64,000 bases of DNA, taken from assembly GCA_934533135.1 (NCBI GenBank), contig CAKTBG010000004.1, forward strand, positions 1 through 64,000. Direction: 5' to 3'. The DNA is from an uncultured Faecalibacterium sp. (GTDB lineage: Bacteria; Bacillota; Clostridia; Oscillospirales; Ruminococcaceae). The translations under genes and the position numbers were made by a program. The notes beneath the pieces are model-generated. The model was not told the DNA's origin. It ran no database searches and saw nothing but the letters and a program-made list of their open reading frames with translations. Positions within the stretch are counted from its first letter, which is position 1, and every line of letters begins with the position of its first letter. Positions 7,548 through 16,723 of the stretch are shown here, piece after piece.

Positions 7548-8846
7548 TCAGTTTGTTTTCACCACTTTTTTCGCATTGGGGTAGACTTGCTCCATCCGGG
7601 CGTCGTCAAAATGTGCGTCCAGATAGACCTCAAAGCGGTTGGCGGGGGCGGTCCCGCTGGTGCGGGCGTCGTACCGGGCCAGTGCCAAGGCCGAGACGGT
7701 CATGTTCACGGCCATGAACAGAGCGAGAAGGATCGTCATCCACGGCCGGACATGGCTGCGCACTTTGGCCATGAGCTTTGCGATCAGCGGGTAGCCGTGC
7801 CGCAGCCAGACCACGGCGGCAATGCCCCAGAAAAAGCAGTAGAGCAGGTTGATCCGCCCGCCGAGGTTGAACTTGAAGCCGCTGTAATCCCAGAACACCA
7901 CGCCGAACAGCAGCTCGCCCACCGCACTGCACACATACTCGTAGGCACCGCCCATGATGACGCCGAAACAGAAGATGGAGCGGTCGCTCTTGTGCGCACT
8001 GTTCCGCAGCAGGACAGTGGCCAGCACCAGCGCAAGCCCCCACACCACGCTGAACGGACCCCAGACCAGACTGGAACGGCTCATCCAGATACCGGCGGTG
8101 ACCCGGCAGAAGAGCGTCTCCACAACATCGCCAAGGAACGCGCCGATGACGAAGAGCCAGAGCAGATCGGCAAAGCGGAGGCTGGTCTCGGCGGCGGTGG
8201 TCGGTTCGCGCTGCGCCGCTGCCGGGTATGCTTTCTGGATGCGCTTCTCGACGCTGGAGGTGATCTTCTGGCGCAGACGGTCGGAGCCTTTGCTCAGCTC
8301 GACGTTGAGCTGCTCCAGATGGGGGTGTCTGGCCGCATACCGCCCCACCACGATGCCGGAGCCGATCTGATCCAGCACGGCAATGCTCATGCCGACCCAG
8401 ACGGCGATGTGCAGCAGCAGCGGCGGCACAAGGGCACAGAGCCGGAGCAGCAGACCGTTGCCCCAGCGGACGCTCACGGTACCCAGAACGCCCCACAACA
8501 CCGAGTATTGCAGGCAGATGTAGCCGTCGATGTTGCACTTTTTGCCCGAGTAATCCCACCAGCGGCGGTGGTGAACCCGTTCGAGCAGCTTGCCGGTCAG
8601 CCACTCAACGACGGTGGCGATCAGAAAACTGCCGAAAAACAATGCAGCGGGCTTGGTGCGCAGGTCGGCCAGACCGACCGCCATCAGCACCGCTGCGGTG
8701 CCGTAGACAAAGCAGAAGGGGCCGGCCGCCGCGCCGCGGTTGGCAAAGTGCTTTCCCTTGGCGGTGGCAACTGCGGTCTCGCCCACCCAGCCCAGAAACG
8801 AGTAGACCAGATAAAGGACGCTCAGCGTGTAAAAATTCAGTTCCAT
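7548..8846 (-). CDS. Duplicated CmpB-type (putative ABC-transporter type IV) membrane protein
   Basis: A 432-residue integral membrane protein made of two copies of the domain known as 'putative ABC-transporter type IV' (CmpB-like). Copy 1 (about 1-135) has YSFLGWVGE and WWDYSGKKCNIDGYICLQYS; copy 2 (about 210-350) has FLGDVVET and FWDYSGFKFNLGGRINLLYC. Each copy keeps the W/F-DYSG-x-x-x-N-x-x-G-x-I pattern. Single-copy members are much shorter, so this is an internal duplication or fusion. The two halves are joined by a charged helical linker. No ABC ATPase is nearby and the family name is not functional evidence. Start ATG 8846 follows AAAGGAG; promoter at 8877-8905. Confidence 0.82.
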   Translation of the reverse strand: MELNFYTLSVLYLVYSFLGWVGETAVATAKGKHFANRGAAAGPFCFVYGTAAVLMAVGLADLRTKPAALFFGSFLIATVVEWLTGKLLERVHHRRWWDYSGKKCNIDGYICLQYSVLWGVLGTVSVRWGNGLLLRLCALVPPLLLHIAVWVGMSIAVLDQIGSGIVVGRYAARHPHLEQLNVELSKGSDRLRQKITSSVEKRIQKAYPAAAQREPTTAAETSLRFADLLWLFVIGAFLGDVVETLFCRVTAGIWMSRSSLVWGPFSVVWGLALVLATVLLRNSAHKSDRSIFCFGVIMGGAYEYVCSAVGELLFGVVFWDYSGFKFNLGGRINLLYCFFWGIAAVVWLRHGYPLIAKLMAKVRSHVRPWMTILLALFMAVNMTVSALALARYDARTSGTAPANRFEVYLDAHFDDARMEQVYPNAKKVVKTN

Positions 8847-8876
8847 GGGGAGGCTCCTTTCTGAGAAACTGAGTCC

Positions 8877-8905
8877 AGTATATTCGATTTTGCCCCGCTG
8901 CACAA
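8877..8905 (-). promoter_or_regulatory. Promoter of the CmpB-type membrane protein gene
   Basis: TTGTGC (8900-8905) - 17 bp - TATACT (8877-8882) on the minus strand; predicted leader about 25 nt. Confidence 0.7.
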
Positions 8906-9032
8906 GGTTTTTACCCGAAACATTAGAATTTGTTCAAAAAAATGGACCCTGCCGATCCGGTACCAAGGTGAAAACCCGTGTACCAGACCGCAGGACCCGA
9001 TTGTTTGCGTTATGAACAAGAATCTACCCGGA

Positions 9033-9090
9033 CTGCCAAGGGCTCTCCCTTTGGGAGAGCTGGCAAAGCCGCAGGCTTTGACTGAGAGGG
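9033..9090 (-). repeat. Palindromic intergenic repeat, copy a (single end)
   Basis: On the minus strand the unit starts 1 nt after the fucO-like stop codon with CCCTCTCAGTC, then a stem CAAAGCC-TGC-GGCTTTG, then GCTCTCCC-AAA-GGGAGAGC, ending CTTGGCAG. It belongs to a family with at least ten copies in this window. Confidence 0.85.
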
Positions 9091-9091
9091 C

Positions 9092-10240
9092 TTACAGCTG
9101 GCTCTTGTACAGCTCCACGATCTCCTCCACGCTGGTATCGCGGGGGTTACCGGGGCGGCAGGCGTCGGCATAAGCGGACTCGGCGAGGAAATGGATGTCC
9201 TCTTCCTTCAGGATGCCGTGCAGGTTGGCGGGGATGCCAACATCGGCAGACAGCTGCTTGACGGCGGCGATGGTGGCGTCGGCGGCCTGTGCGTCGTTCA
9301 TCTCGTCGATGCCCTTGACGCCCATGGCCTTGCCGACGGCGCGGTAACGCTCACCGGCGACGCTCTTGTTGTATTCCAGACCCACCGGCAGCAGGATGGC
9401 GCAGGCTACACCGTGCGGGGTGTCGTACAGGGCGGACAGGCCGTGTGCCATGGAGTGGACGATGCCCAGACCCACGTTCGAGAAGCCCATGCCGGCGATG
9501 TACTGACCCAGAGCCATACCCTCACGGCCTTCCGGAGTGTTCTGGACGGCACCGCGCAGGTTTTCGCTGATGAGCTTGATGGCCTCGAGGTGGAACATAT
9601 CGGAGATGGTGCAGTGCCCCTTGGTGATGTAGCCCTCGATGGCGTGGGTCAGGGCGTCCATACCGGTGGCGGCGGTCAGACCCTTGGGCATCGAGGCCAT
9701 CATGTCGGGATCGACGACCGCGATCTCAGGGATGTCGTTGGTGTCCACGCAGACGAACTTGCGCTTCTTTTCCACATCGGTGATGACGTAGTTGATGGTG
9801 ACTTCCGCTGCGGTACCGGCGGTGGTGGGCACCGCGATGGTGAACACCGCGTGCTTCTTGGTGGGGGCGACGCCTTCCAGAGAGCGCACATCGGCGAACT
9901 CAGGGTTGTTGATGATGATGCCGATGGCCTTGGCTGTATCCATCGAGGAACCGCCGCCGATGGCCACCATGCAGTCGGCGTCAGCCGCCTTGAATGCAGC
10001 CACACCGTCCTGTACATTGGCGATGGTGGGGTTGGGCTTGATCTCGCTGTAGACGCTGTAAGCAAAACCGGCGGCATCCAGCAGGTCGGTGACCTTTTTG
10101 GTGACGCCGAACTTGATCAGGTCGGGGTCAGAGCAGACAAAAGCCTTCTTGTAGCCGCGAGCGATCAACTCCGGAACGATGTTTTCGATGGCACCGTGGC
10201 CATGGTAGGAAATCGTGTTCAGAACAATGCGGTCAGCCAT
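9092..10240 (-). CDS. fucO: Iron-dependent group III alcohol dehydrogenase, FucO-like (lactaldehyde reductase)
   Basis: A 382-residue NAD(P)-dependent dehydrogenase that in FucO reduces L-lactaldehyde to 1,2-propanediol at the end of anaerobic fucose/rhamnose use. Visible: nucleotide-binding GGGSSMDTAK (about 97-106), PTTAGTAAEVT (about 139-149), and metal ligands spread over DALTHAIEGY (H about 200), HSMAHGLSALYDTPHG (H about 263 and 277). Length equals E. coli FucO. No fucose or rhamnose catabolic genes are nearby, so a general short-chain aldehyde reductase is possible and the symbol is tentative. Start ATG 10240 follows GGAGGAAA. It is divergent from glpK. Confidence 0.85.
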   Translation of the reverse strand: MADRIVLNTISYHGHGAIENIVPELIARGYKKAFVCSDPDLIKFGVTKKVTDLLDAAGFAYSVYSEIKPNPTIANVQDGVAAFKAADADCMVAIGGGSSMDTAKAIGIIINNPEFADVRSLEGVAPTKKHAVFTIAVPTTAGTAAEVTINYVITDVEKKRKFVCVDTNDIPEIAVVDPDMMASMPKGLTAATGMDALTHAIEGYITKGHCTISDMFHLEAIKLISENLRGAVQNTPEGREGMALGQYIAGMGFSNVGLGIVHSMAHGLSALYDTPHGVACAILLPVGLEYNKSVAGERYRAVGKAMGVKGIDEMNDAQAADATIAAVKQLSADVGIPANLHGILKEEDIHFLAESAYADACRPGNPRDTSVEEIVELYKSQL

Positions 10241-10492
10241 AATCAGTTTCCTCCAAACTCTCTTGTTGTCCGCACGTGCAAGCGGTGCGGACGTTCTTGC
10301 TGCTACTGTACCACATCGTTAAAAAACTTGCAATGTGAAATTTTTATTTTTTGATGAATTTTTTGTAACGCGTAAAAATTTTGCTAAAAAAACTGTATGG
10401 TTTGCACAACAAAAAGCGGGCTCCGGCGGCTTTTCATCCGGCGCGAAGTCTGTTATACTGGAAGTGGAAAATACGTTCAGGAGGCAATGCTT

Positions 10493-11980
10493 ATGCCAAA
10501 GTACATCCTCGCCCTCGATCAGGGAACGACCAGCTCCCGGGCCATCCTGTTTGATGAGGCGCAGAACATCGTGGCCGTCCGCCAGAAGGAGTTTACCCAG
10601 TTTTACCCGAAAGAGGGCTGGGTGGAGCACGACCCCATGGAGATCTGGTCCAGCCAATACGCCGTGATGATGGAGGTCATCGCCCAGAGCAACATCCGGG
10701 CGGCAGATCTTGCGGCCATCGGCATCACCAACCAGCGGGAGACCACCATCCTGTGGGATAAAACCACGGGCGCACCCATCTACAACGCCATCGTCTGGCA
10801 GTGCCGCCGGACAGCCCCCCTCGTGGATCAATTGGTGGCGCAGGGGCTGACCGACCACATCCGGCAGGCCACCGGCCTGCTGCCGGATGCGTACTTCTCC
10901 GCCACCAAGATCCGCTGGATCCTCGATCAGGTGCCGGGCGCACAGGAGCGGGCAGAGAAGGGGGAGGTCCTCTTCGGCACCGTGGACAGCTGGCTGCTCT
11001 GGAAGCTGACCGGCGGCGCGGTCCATGCCACCGACCGCACCAACGCCTCCCGCACCATGCTCTACGATATCCATCGGCTGGACTGGGATGACACGCTGCT
11101 CAAGGCTCTGCACATCCCGCGTGCCATGCTGCCGGAGGTTCGCTCGTCCAGCGAGATCTACGGCACCACAGAGATCCAGGGCGTGCAGGTGCCCATTGCG
11201 GGCATGGCCGGCGACCAGCAGGCTGCTCTGTTCGGGCAGACCTGCTTTGCGCCGGGCGAAGCCAAGAATACCTATGGCACCGGCTGCTTTTTGCTGATGA
11301 ACACCGGCGAAAAACCCTTTGAGAGCAAAAACGGCCTTGTCACGACGCTGGCCGCCGCGCCCAAGGGCACCGTGCAGTACGCGCTGGAAGGCTCGGTCTT
11401 TGTGGGCGGTGCGGTCATCCAGTGGCTGCGGGATGAGCTGCGGCTGTTCAGCGAGAGCCGGGATGCGGAGTATTACGCCCAGAAGGTACCCGACAACGGC
11501 GGCGTTTACCTTGTGCCCGCCTTCACCGGTCTGGGCGCACCCAACTGGGATATGCGGGCGCGGGGCTGCATCATGGGCATCACCCGGGGCACCAAGCGGG
11601 AGCACATCATCCGCGCAGCGCAGGAATCCATCGCCTATCAGGTGGCGGATCTTGTGCAGGCGATGGAGGCCGACACCGGCCTGAAGCTGGCGTCGCTCAA
11701 GGCCGACGGCGGTGCCAGCCGGGATCGCTTCCTGATGCAGTTCCAGTCTGACATCATCGGCTGCAGGGTCCGCCGCCCGGCCATCCGGGAGACCACGGCA
11801 CTCGGTGCGGCCTACCTTGCAGGCTTGGCCGTCGGCATCTGGCAGGACACCAACGACCTGAAGACGCTCTGGGAATGCGAGATCGAGTATGACCCCGCCA
11901 TGGAGAACACCCAGCGGGAAAAGCTGCTTCGCCAGTGGCACCGCGCCGTGCAGCGCAGTCTGGATTGGGCGGAAGAATAA
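10493..11980 (+). CDS. glpK: Glycerol kinase
   Basis: A 495-residue FGGY kinase making glycerol 3-phosphate from glycerol and ATP. Visible: ATP-loop [13 protein letters not shown] (about 5-17), [12 protein letters not shown] (about 80-91), substrate loop near WQCRRTAP, and the C-terminal adenosine-binding region [11 protein letters not shown]. Length is typical. ATG 10493 is preferred over the ATG at 10487 because AGGAGG (10479-10484) then sits 8 nt upstream. No glycerol facilitator or G3P dehydrogenase lies beside it, so it is a stand-alone transcription unit ending in a terminator. A -10-like TATACT (10454-10459) lies upstream, without a good -35. Confidence 0.95.
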   Translation: MPKYILALDQGTTSSRAILFDEAQNIVAVRQKEFTQFYPKEGWVEHDPMEIWSSQYAVMMEVIAQSNIRAADLAAIGITNQRETTILWDKTTGAPIYNAIVWQCRRTAPLVDQLVAQGLTDHIRQATGLLPDAYFSATKIRWILDQVPGAQERAEKGEVLFGTVDSWLLWKLTGGAVHATDRTNASRTMLYDIHRLDWDDTLLKALHIPRAMLPEVRSSSEIYGTTEIQGVQVPIAGMAGDQQAALFGQTCFAPGEAKNTYGTGCFLLMNTGEKPFESKNGLVTTLAAAPKGTVQYALEGSVFVGGAVIQWLRDELRLFSESRDAEYYAQKVPDNGGVYLVPAFTGLGAPNWDMRARGCIMGITRGTKREHIIRAAQESIAYQVADLVQAMEADTGLKLASLKADGGASRDRFLMQFQSDIIGCRVRRPAIRETTALGAAYLAGLAVGIWQDTNDLKTLWECEIEYDPAMENTQREKLLRQWHRAVQRSLDWAEE

Positions 11981-11991
11981 ACGAACACATG

Positions 11992-12024
11992 AAAAAATCC
12001 TCTGCCAACGGCAGAGGATTTTTT
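11992..12024. terminator. Terminator between glpK and the SGNH hydrolase gene
   Basis: Arms AAAAAATCCTCTGCC (11992-12006) and GCAGAGGATTTTTT (12011-12024) with a short AACG-type loop; symmetrical, so it can serve both convergent genes. Confidence 0.92.
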
Positions 12025-12033
12025 GCGGAGAAG

Positions 12034-12179
12034 CCCTCTCAGGCGCATTCGCGCCAGCTCTCCCGAAGGGAGAGCCAAGACTTGCCTCCCACTTTGGGAA
12101 AGACTTCCTCCGGCCGGAGGGAGATGTCGCAAAGCGACAAAGGGAGGACAGTGGCATCGCGGAGCGATGACGGAGAGGG
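12034..12179. repeat. Palindromic intergenic repeat, copy b (two ends)
   Basis: Left end CCCTCTCAGGCGC-ATTC-GCGCC then GCTCTCCC-GAA-GGGAGAGC; right end, read on the minus strand, CCCTCTCCGTCATCGC-TCC-GCGATG. A GTCGC/GCGAC stem and CCTCCGGCCGGAGG palindrome lie between. The element ends 4 nt from the SGNH hydrolase stop codon. Confidence 0.85.
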
Positions 12180-12183
12180 TTAA

Positions 12184-13512
12184 TTACTGATTCGCCTTAT
12201 CAATGGCCTTGGTCAGCTGACGGGCGATGTATTTGTGGCCAGAGACGGTCGGGTGGCCGTCCAGCTCGGTCTTGGTGTTGGGGATGGCCACATAGGTCAG
12301 GTCATACTCAGCGGCCAGCTTCTTTTCATAGCGGTTCATCTTGTTGAAGAACTTGCTCCAGCAGGAGATCAGGGGAACGGGGTTGGTGTAGCCCACCAGA
12401 ATGATCTGGGCGTCGGGGTTCAGCTCCCGGATGGTCTGCACGATGGTCTCGAGGTTTGCGGTGGTCACAGGGTATGCCTCGTTGCAGATCTTGGCCATGC
12501 CGGAGGTCAGCAGGTTCCACGTTGCGTTGACTTCGGCGGTGGTCAGCTTGTATTTTTTCAGGCTCTTGACCAGAGCGTTGAAGCCGCCGGCGGTGCGCAG
12601 ATCGCCGCTCAGAACGATGGAGGCGGCTTCCTCCGTCTTCCAGTTGGTGGCGTTGCCCAGACCCACGATGCAGGGCACCAGTGCGTCGTTGGAGCCGATC
12701 TGGATGGAGATCACGTCGGCCTGCTTGAGATACTCGCGCATCTGCGGGTAATTGTACTCGCAGCCGGACAGCATATTCATGCCGTTCATCTTGCCATCCC
12801 GCAGCAGATCCACAAGGTCGCTGCTCATCAGTGCGGGCAGGCCGAGGTTGATGGCATGATCGCGGTCGAGGTTGTAAACGCTGGCAAGCTGGCCGACGTA
12901 GCACTGCGCCGGATAGCCCTTGAAGTTGAAAGAGACGTCCACGCCCATCATCGAGGTGCCGTGATTCTCCATCTGCACAAGACCCACGCCGGAGCAGATG
13001 CTGTCGCCCAGTGCAACGTAAGTAAAGCTGTTGGGGTTCTCGCTGGCGGTCTTGGAGGTCGCTTTTGGGGGCTTCTCGGCCGCAGGAGCGGTGGTCTCCG
13101 TTTCCGGCTTGGTCTCCGTCTCGGATTTGGAGTCAGCAGCGGGCTTGGTCTCGGCTTCAGGTTTCTCCGATGCGGCCGAAGAGCTTGCAGCGGAAGCGGC
13201 CGGGGTCTCTTCGGGCTTGGTCTCGGTCTTGGCTTCCGTTTCCGGTTTGCTGTCGGCGGTGCTCTCGCTGGAAGCGGAAGCGGAGGCCGACGGCAGAACG
13301 ATCACGATCTCGTCGGAGGAGGTTGTGGAAGAAGCGTTTTCTTCTGCGGCCGGTGCCTCGGTCGCTTCGGGGGCGGTTTCTTCGGGCTGAGCGGCTGCGG
13401 CCTCGGGCAGAACTTCGGGGGCAGCCTCCGTCTCGGCGGCAAAGGCCGGGATGCTGAGGGTCGAGAAGAGCAGTGCCGCAGAAAGCACCAGACTGACGAC
13501 GTTCTTTTTCAT
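12184..13512 (-). CDS. Secreted SGNH/GDSL hydrolase with a long low-complexity linker
   Basis: A 442-residue exported esterase/lipase-like protein. Signal peptide 1-25 ends AFA|AETEA. Residues about 26-158 are an Ala/Glu/Thr/Ser/Pro/Lys-rich linker with repeated KPE/TETK units, probably a wall-spanning or surface spacer. The catalytic domain (about 160-442) has block I ALGDSICSG (nucleophile Ser), block III IQIGSNDA and block V DGHPTVSGH (Asp and His of the triad). No LPxTG anchor is seen. It lies 19 nt downstream of the acyl-CoA synthetase gene on the same strand and probably shares its transcript. Natural substrate (acetylated polysaccharide, peptidoglycan or lipid) is unknown. Confidence 0.9.
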   Translation of the reverse strand: MKKNVVSLVLSAALLFSTLSIPAFAAETEAAPEVLPEAAAAQPEETAPEATEAPAAEENASSTTSSDEIVIVLPSASASASSESTADSKPETEAKTETKPEETPAASAASSSAASEKPEAETKPAADSKSETETKPETETTAPAAEKPPKATSKTASENPNSFTYVALGDSICSGVGLVQMENHGTSMMGVDVSFNFKGYPAQCYVGQLASVYNLDRDHAINLGLPALMSSDLVDLLRDGKMNGMNMLSGCEYNYPQMREYLKQADVISIQIGSNDALVPCIVGLGNATNWKTEEAASIVLSGDLRTAGGFNALVKSLKKYKLTTAEVNATWNLLTSGMAKICNEAYPVTTANLETIVQTIRELNPDAQIILVGYTNPVPLISCWSKFFNKMNRYEKKLAAEYDLTYVAIPNTKTELDGHPTVSGHKYIARQLTKAIDKANQ

Positions 13513-13531
13513 GGCAGGGGATCCTTTCTTT

Positions 13532-15265
13532 TTAATAATCGCGGGGGGTGATCTCCTGCTCGAGCTTGCGGTAGTCGAACTTGGCGGCGGCCGTCAGCGG
13601 CATTTCGGGCAGGAACTTGTAGGCCACGGGCTGGACGTATTCGGGCAGCTCCTCAGCACACATCTGGCGCAGCTCACGGATGATCTGCCGCTTCTTTATG
13701 GAAGCAGCGGCGGGCGTGAGCACGAGGTACACAAACGGCAGACGACCCTGCACATGGTCTTTGTCCGCGCAGCCCACGACCGAGCACTGATGGACGGCGG
13801 GGTGCTTGCTGATGACGTTTTCGATCATGGAGGGGAAGATCTTAAAGCCATCGTGACGGATGATGAGCCGCTTGATGCGGGAATCGAGGAAGACATAGCC
13901 CTCTTCGTCCATATAGCCGATGTCGCCGGTGTGGACCCAGACGCGTCCGTCCGGGTGCTTGCGCAGGATCATAGCGGTCTCTTCGGGCTTGTTGTAGTAG
14001 CCCTTCATCATGCCGGGACCGGAGATGCACAGTTCACCGCGCTCCCCGATGGGCAGCTCCTTGTCGGTGCCCGGCTCAAAGACCGACACCAGCGTGTTGA
14101 CCAGCGGCAGACCCACGCTGCCCGGCTTGTTGTGGAGACCGGCGGCGGCGGTGGCGGCAGAGGAGACCTCGGTCATGCCGTAGCCCTTGGCCAGCGGATA
14201 CTGCACACCATGGGCAGCAAGGAAGTTGTTGACGTTGTTTTCGGCACCCACGGCGATGGCGTCGCCGCCGGCGGCGTAGTTGCGGATGAAGGAGAGGTCT
14301 TTGTTTTTCAGCTTGGGGTCGGCGGCCATCTGCTGATAATGGGAGGGAACGCCGAACATATGCTCGGGCCGGTGCTTCAGGATCAGGCTGCCCAGCTTGG
14401 CGGGGTCGAGGCGGGGGATGATGACCACGGTCAGACCCAGCACCAGCGGCAGATGTACGCCGCAGGCATAGCCGTAGGCGATGAAGGGGGGCATGATGTT
14501 CATCAGAGACTGGCCGCGGCAGAACAGATCCTCGTAAGCGGCAAACTGCTGGGCGATGGCGTTGAAGTTCCGGTCGGTCAGCATGACGCCCTTGGGCGAG
14601 CCGGTGGTGCCGCCGGTGTGGACGACCACGCAGGCGTGGTCGGGGTCGTAGGGCTCAGCGGCGGTGCTCTGCCCCTGCCCGTTTGCGATCAGCTGCTTCC
14701 AGTGGGTCACATTGGATTTGTACTGATTGCGGTCGGGGTTGGCCAGCTTGTAGCCGAGGCGCAGCGGCATGGGCAGCGAATCGGCGGGGGAGAGCACCAC
14801 GATGTGCTCCACATGGGTGCGCTTTGCGGCCTGACGGCAGCGTTCGTAGACGACGTTCAGGCAGAGGAGAATGTGGGAATCCACCTCCTCGATGTATTCC
14901 CGGATGCCCTCTTCGCTGTAGCGGGGGTCTACCAGATTCAGGGTGGCACCGATCAGGTCGGCGGCATAGAACGCATAGATGACTTCCGGGGTCATCACGC
15001 TGACCACGGTGGCGATGTCGCCCTTTTTCATGCCCAGTGCGCGCAGACCGGCAGCGGTCTTTTTGACGTTGACGATGAGATCCGCATAGGTGATCTTCCG
15101 GCCATAGTACTCCAGCGCGGGAGCACCCAGATGCTTCTGGTTCTGCTGGCAGACAAAGTCAAAGGCGGAGCAGTCCGGCAGGGTCTGGTCAATGAATTTG
15201 GGGTCATAGGCCTTCAGCCAGGGGCGTGTCTCGGATGCGTAAAGAACATTCGATTTCGTTGTCAT
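13532..15265 (-). CDS. AMP-forming acyl-CoA synthetase (ANL superfamily)
   Basis: A 577-residue adenylate-forming enzyme that activates a carboxylic acid as acyl-AMP and transfers it to CoA or a related thiol. Visible: P-loop HTGGTTGSPKGV (about 215-226), aromatic/adenine motif KGYGMTE (about 360-366), HTGDIGYMDEEGYVFLDSR (about 465-483), and a C-terminal lysine in LTAAAKFDYRKLE where the catalytic Lys is expected. ATG 15265 is preferred to ATG 15271, since AAAGGAAGA abuts the latter. Substrate is unknown; a medium- or long-chain fatty acid is likely by size. Consensus promoter at 15349-15377; the SGNH hydrolase follows in the same unit. Confidence 0.9.
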   Translation of the reverse strand: MTTKSNVLYASETRPWLKAYDPKFIDQTLPDCSAFDFVCQQNQKHLGAPALEYYGRKITYADLIVNVKKTAAGLRALGMKKGDIATVVSVMTPEVIYAFYAADLIGATLNLVDPRYSEEGIREYIEEVDSHILLCLNVVYERCRQAAKRTHVEHIVVLSPADSLPMPLRLGYKLANPDRNQYKSNVTHWKQLIANGQGQSTAAEPYDPDHACVVVHTGGTTGSPKGVMLTDRNFNAIAQQFAAYEDLFCRGQSLMNIMPPFIAYGYACGVHLPLVLGLTVVIIPRLDPAKLGSLILKHRPEHMFGVPSHYQQMAADPKLKNKDLSFIRNYAAGGDAIAVGAENNVNNFLAAHGVQYPLAKGYGMTEVSSAATAAAGLHNKPGSVGLPLVNTLVSVFEPGTDKELPIGERGELCISGPGMMKGYYNKPEETAMILRKHPDGRVWVHTGDIGYMDEEGYVFLDSRIKRLIIRHDGFKIFPSMIENVISKHPAVHQCSVVGCADKDHVQGRLPFVYLVLTPAAASIKKRQIIRELRQMCAEELPEYVQPVAYKFLPEMPLTAAAKFDYRKLEQEITPRDY

Positions 15266-15348
15266 GTACATTCTTCCTTTGTTTGAAAGAGCAGGAAAAC
15301 ACTCTTACGTCCGGCTCTTTGTGAAAATAATTGCAAGATACACCCGCT

Positions 15349-15377
15349 ATTGTAGTAGAGAGCCGGGAAAAAGTCAA
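15349..15377 (-). promoter_or_regulatory. Promoter of the acyl-CoA synthetase/SGNH hydrolase unit
   Basis: TTGACT (15372-15377) - 17 bp - TACAAT (15349-15354) on the minus strand, giving a leader of about 75 nt. Confidence 0.78.
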
Positions 15378-15418
15378 TGAACAGCAGGTGAAAGATGCTG
15401 AAAGATGCAAGGAAACGT

Positions 15419-16717
15419 TTACAATTCCGTGGATGCCGCGGCTTCGGCTGCCTCTGCCGCCGCAGCGGGTGCAGGCGAAACGGCGGGTACCGCCTCCGGT
15501 GCAGGCGCGGCCGGCACCGTGGAGGGGGCTGCCTGCGCCGTGTCCGCTGCCATCTGCTCCGCGGCTTCCTGTGCAGCTTTTTCGGCGGCGCGCTTGGCCT
15601 CTCGTTCGGCCTGCCGCTCCTTGGCGCGGGCCAGAGCTTCCTCCTGCCGTTTTTTGGTGCGGGCCTTGATCCGGCAGACCGAACAGATGCCGTCCGCACT
15701 GCCGGGTGCAATGGGCTTGCCGCAGGAGGAGCAGACAGTCTTGGTGAACTTGCAGACGCTTACCGGGCCGAGGCTGGTCAGCTGGCGCAGCTTCATCCCG
15801 TCGATGCCATGGTTGGAGCAGGACGCCGCGCAGACGCCGCACTCGCTGCATTTCCACGGGGTGATGACCACGCGGGTCTGGCCGTCGGGCAGATCTTCCA
15901 GCCGGAGCGCACCGGCGCGGCAGGATTTTTCGCACTTGCCGCAGCCGAAGCATTTGTCGGTGAAGTTGGGCAGATAGTAGCCGTAGCGCAGGGGCGTTTC
16001 CATGGCGGCCTTCAGCTGTTTGGTGCGCTGGTGGAGCATCAGCCGGAAATCCACCCCGGCATCGTCCTCGCTGCGCAGGCCGGGCAGCATCTGCAGCAAT
16101 TTTTTGGTGCCGTTCTTGGAGCCTTGGGTCATGTGGCTGAACATCTCCCGGCGGGAGAGCTCCTGCACATGGAAGGGGGCATCCTCCTCGGCATACGCCA
16201 GCGTGAACCGAGCCTCGAAGAGGGGCTGGCCGAAGAACTCCACCAGACGGGTCAGCTCTTTGCGGAGCTGGGCGGCGCAGAGGTCGTTCTCGCACTCACC
16301 GCAGGGGGTCAGGTCAAGGACGATCTTCTTGTTGAGCGCGAGGTAGGCCAGCGTCTCCCACGAGAGGGCTGCGATGCAGGAGCGGACAATGGTGTTCTTC
16401 CGTCCGCTCTTTTCACAGCCGATCCAGAGGGTGTCATTGTCGGTGTCGGCCGGGGCGGTATCCCGCTGCACCTGCTCAGGGGAGGGAACGATGCACCCGC
16501 TGCGGCAGGCCGAAACACAGAGACCGCAGTCGGTGCAGGGATCCCAGTCCTTGACCAGATTGGGGCGGGTGAAGATCTGCTCTCCGAAGGGGCAGATGTC
16601 CTTGCAGGCCGTGCAGGGGGTGCGGTGGGGATGAAGATTCCAGCACTGGCGGCGGTTGATCTCCGGGTGCGAGGTCTTCATCAGGGCATCCATGGCGTAT
16701 CGGGTAAAGATGCTCAT
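15419..16717 (-). CDS. Polyferredoxin-type 4Fe-4S protein with Ala-rich C-terminal tail
   Basis: A 432-residue cytosolic protein with several cysteine clusters. N-terminal half: CTACKDICPFGEQ and CTDCGLCVSACRSGC (about 35-75) as one 2x[4Fe-4S] region, then CEKSG and LTPCGECENDLC (about 99-150). Middle: CFGCGKCEKSCRAG and CSECGVCAASCSNHG (about 262-312), a second ferredoxin. Then a zinc-ribbon-like CSSCGKP...CSVCR (about 330-350), a Lys/Arg/Glu/Ala helix and an Ala/Pro tail. No membrane segment. It starts 6 nt after the trigger-factor-like gene with its RBS (AAAAGGAGTG) inside that gene's end. It could be an electron carrier or Fe-S sensor; function is unknown. Confidence 0.82.
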   Translation of the reverse strand: MSIFTRYAMDALMKTSHPEINRRQCWNLHPHRTPCTACKDICPFGEQIFTRPNLVKDWDPCTDCGLCVSACRSGCIVPSPEQVQRDTAPADTDNDTLWIGCEKSGRKNTIVRSCIAALSWETLAYLALNKKIVLDLTPCGECENDLCAAQLRKELTRLVEFFGQPLFEARFTLAYAEEDAPFHVQELSRREMFSHMTQGSKNGTKKLLQMLPGLRSEDDAGVDFRLMLHQRTKQLKAAMETPLRYGYYLPNFTDKCFGCGKCEKSCRAGALRLEDLPDGQTRVVITPWKCSECGVCAASCSNHGIDGMKLRQLTSLGPVSVCKFTKTVCSSCGKPIAPGSADGICSVCRIKARTKKRQEEALARAKERQAEREAKRAAEKAAQEAAEQMAADTAQAAPSTVPAAPAPEAVPAVSPAPAAAAEAAEAAASTEL

Positions 16718-16723
16718 GTAGGC

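Noticed and set aside
9033..9090. Repeat copy a as an ordinary intrinsic terminator
   Set aside because: There is no T-run after either stem, and the same architecture recurs at ten sites, some upstream of genes or inside an operon.
10319..12157. Long open frame of about 610 codons antisense to glpK
   Set aside because: Shadow of a G+C-rich gene: no RBS, odd composition (His/Gly/Ala/Asp-rich), and glpK is unmistakable on the other strand.
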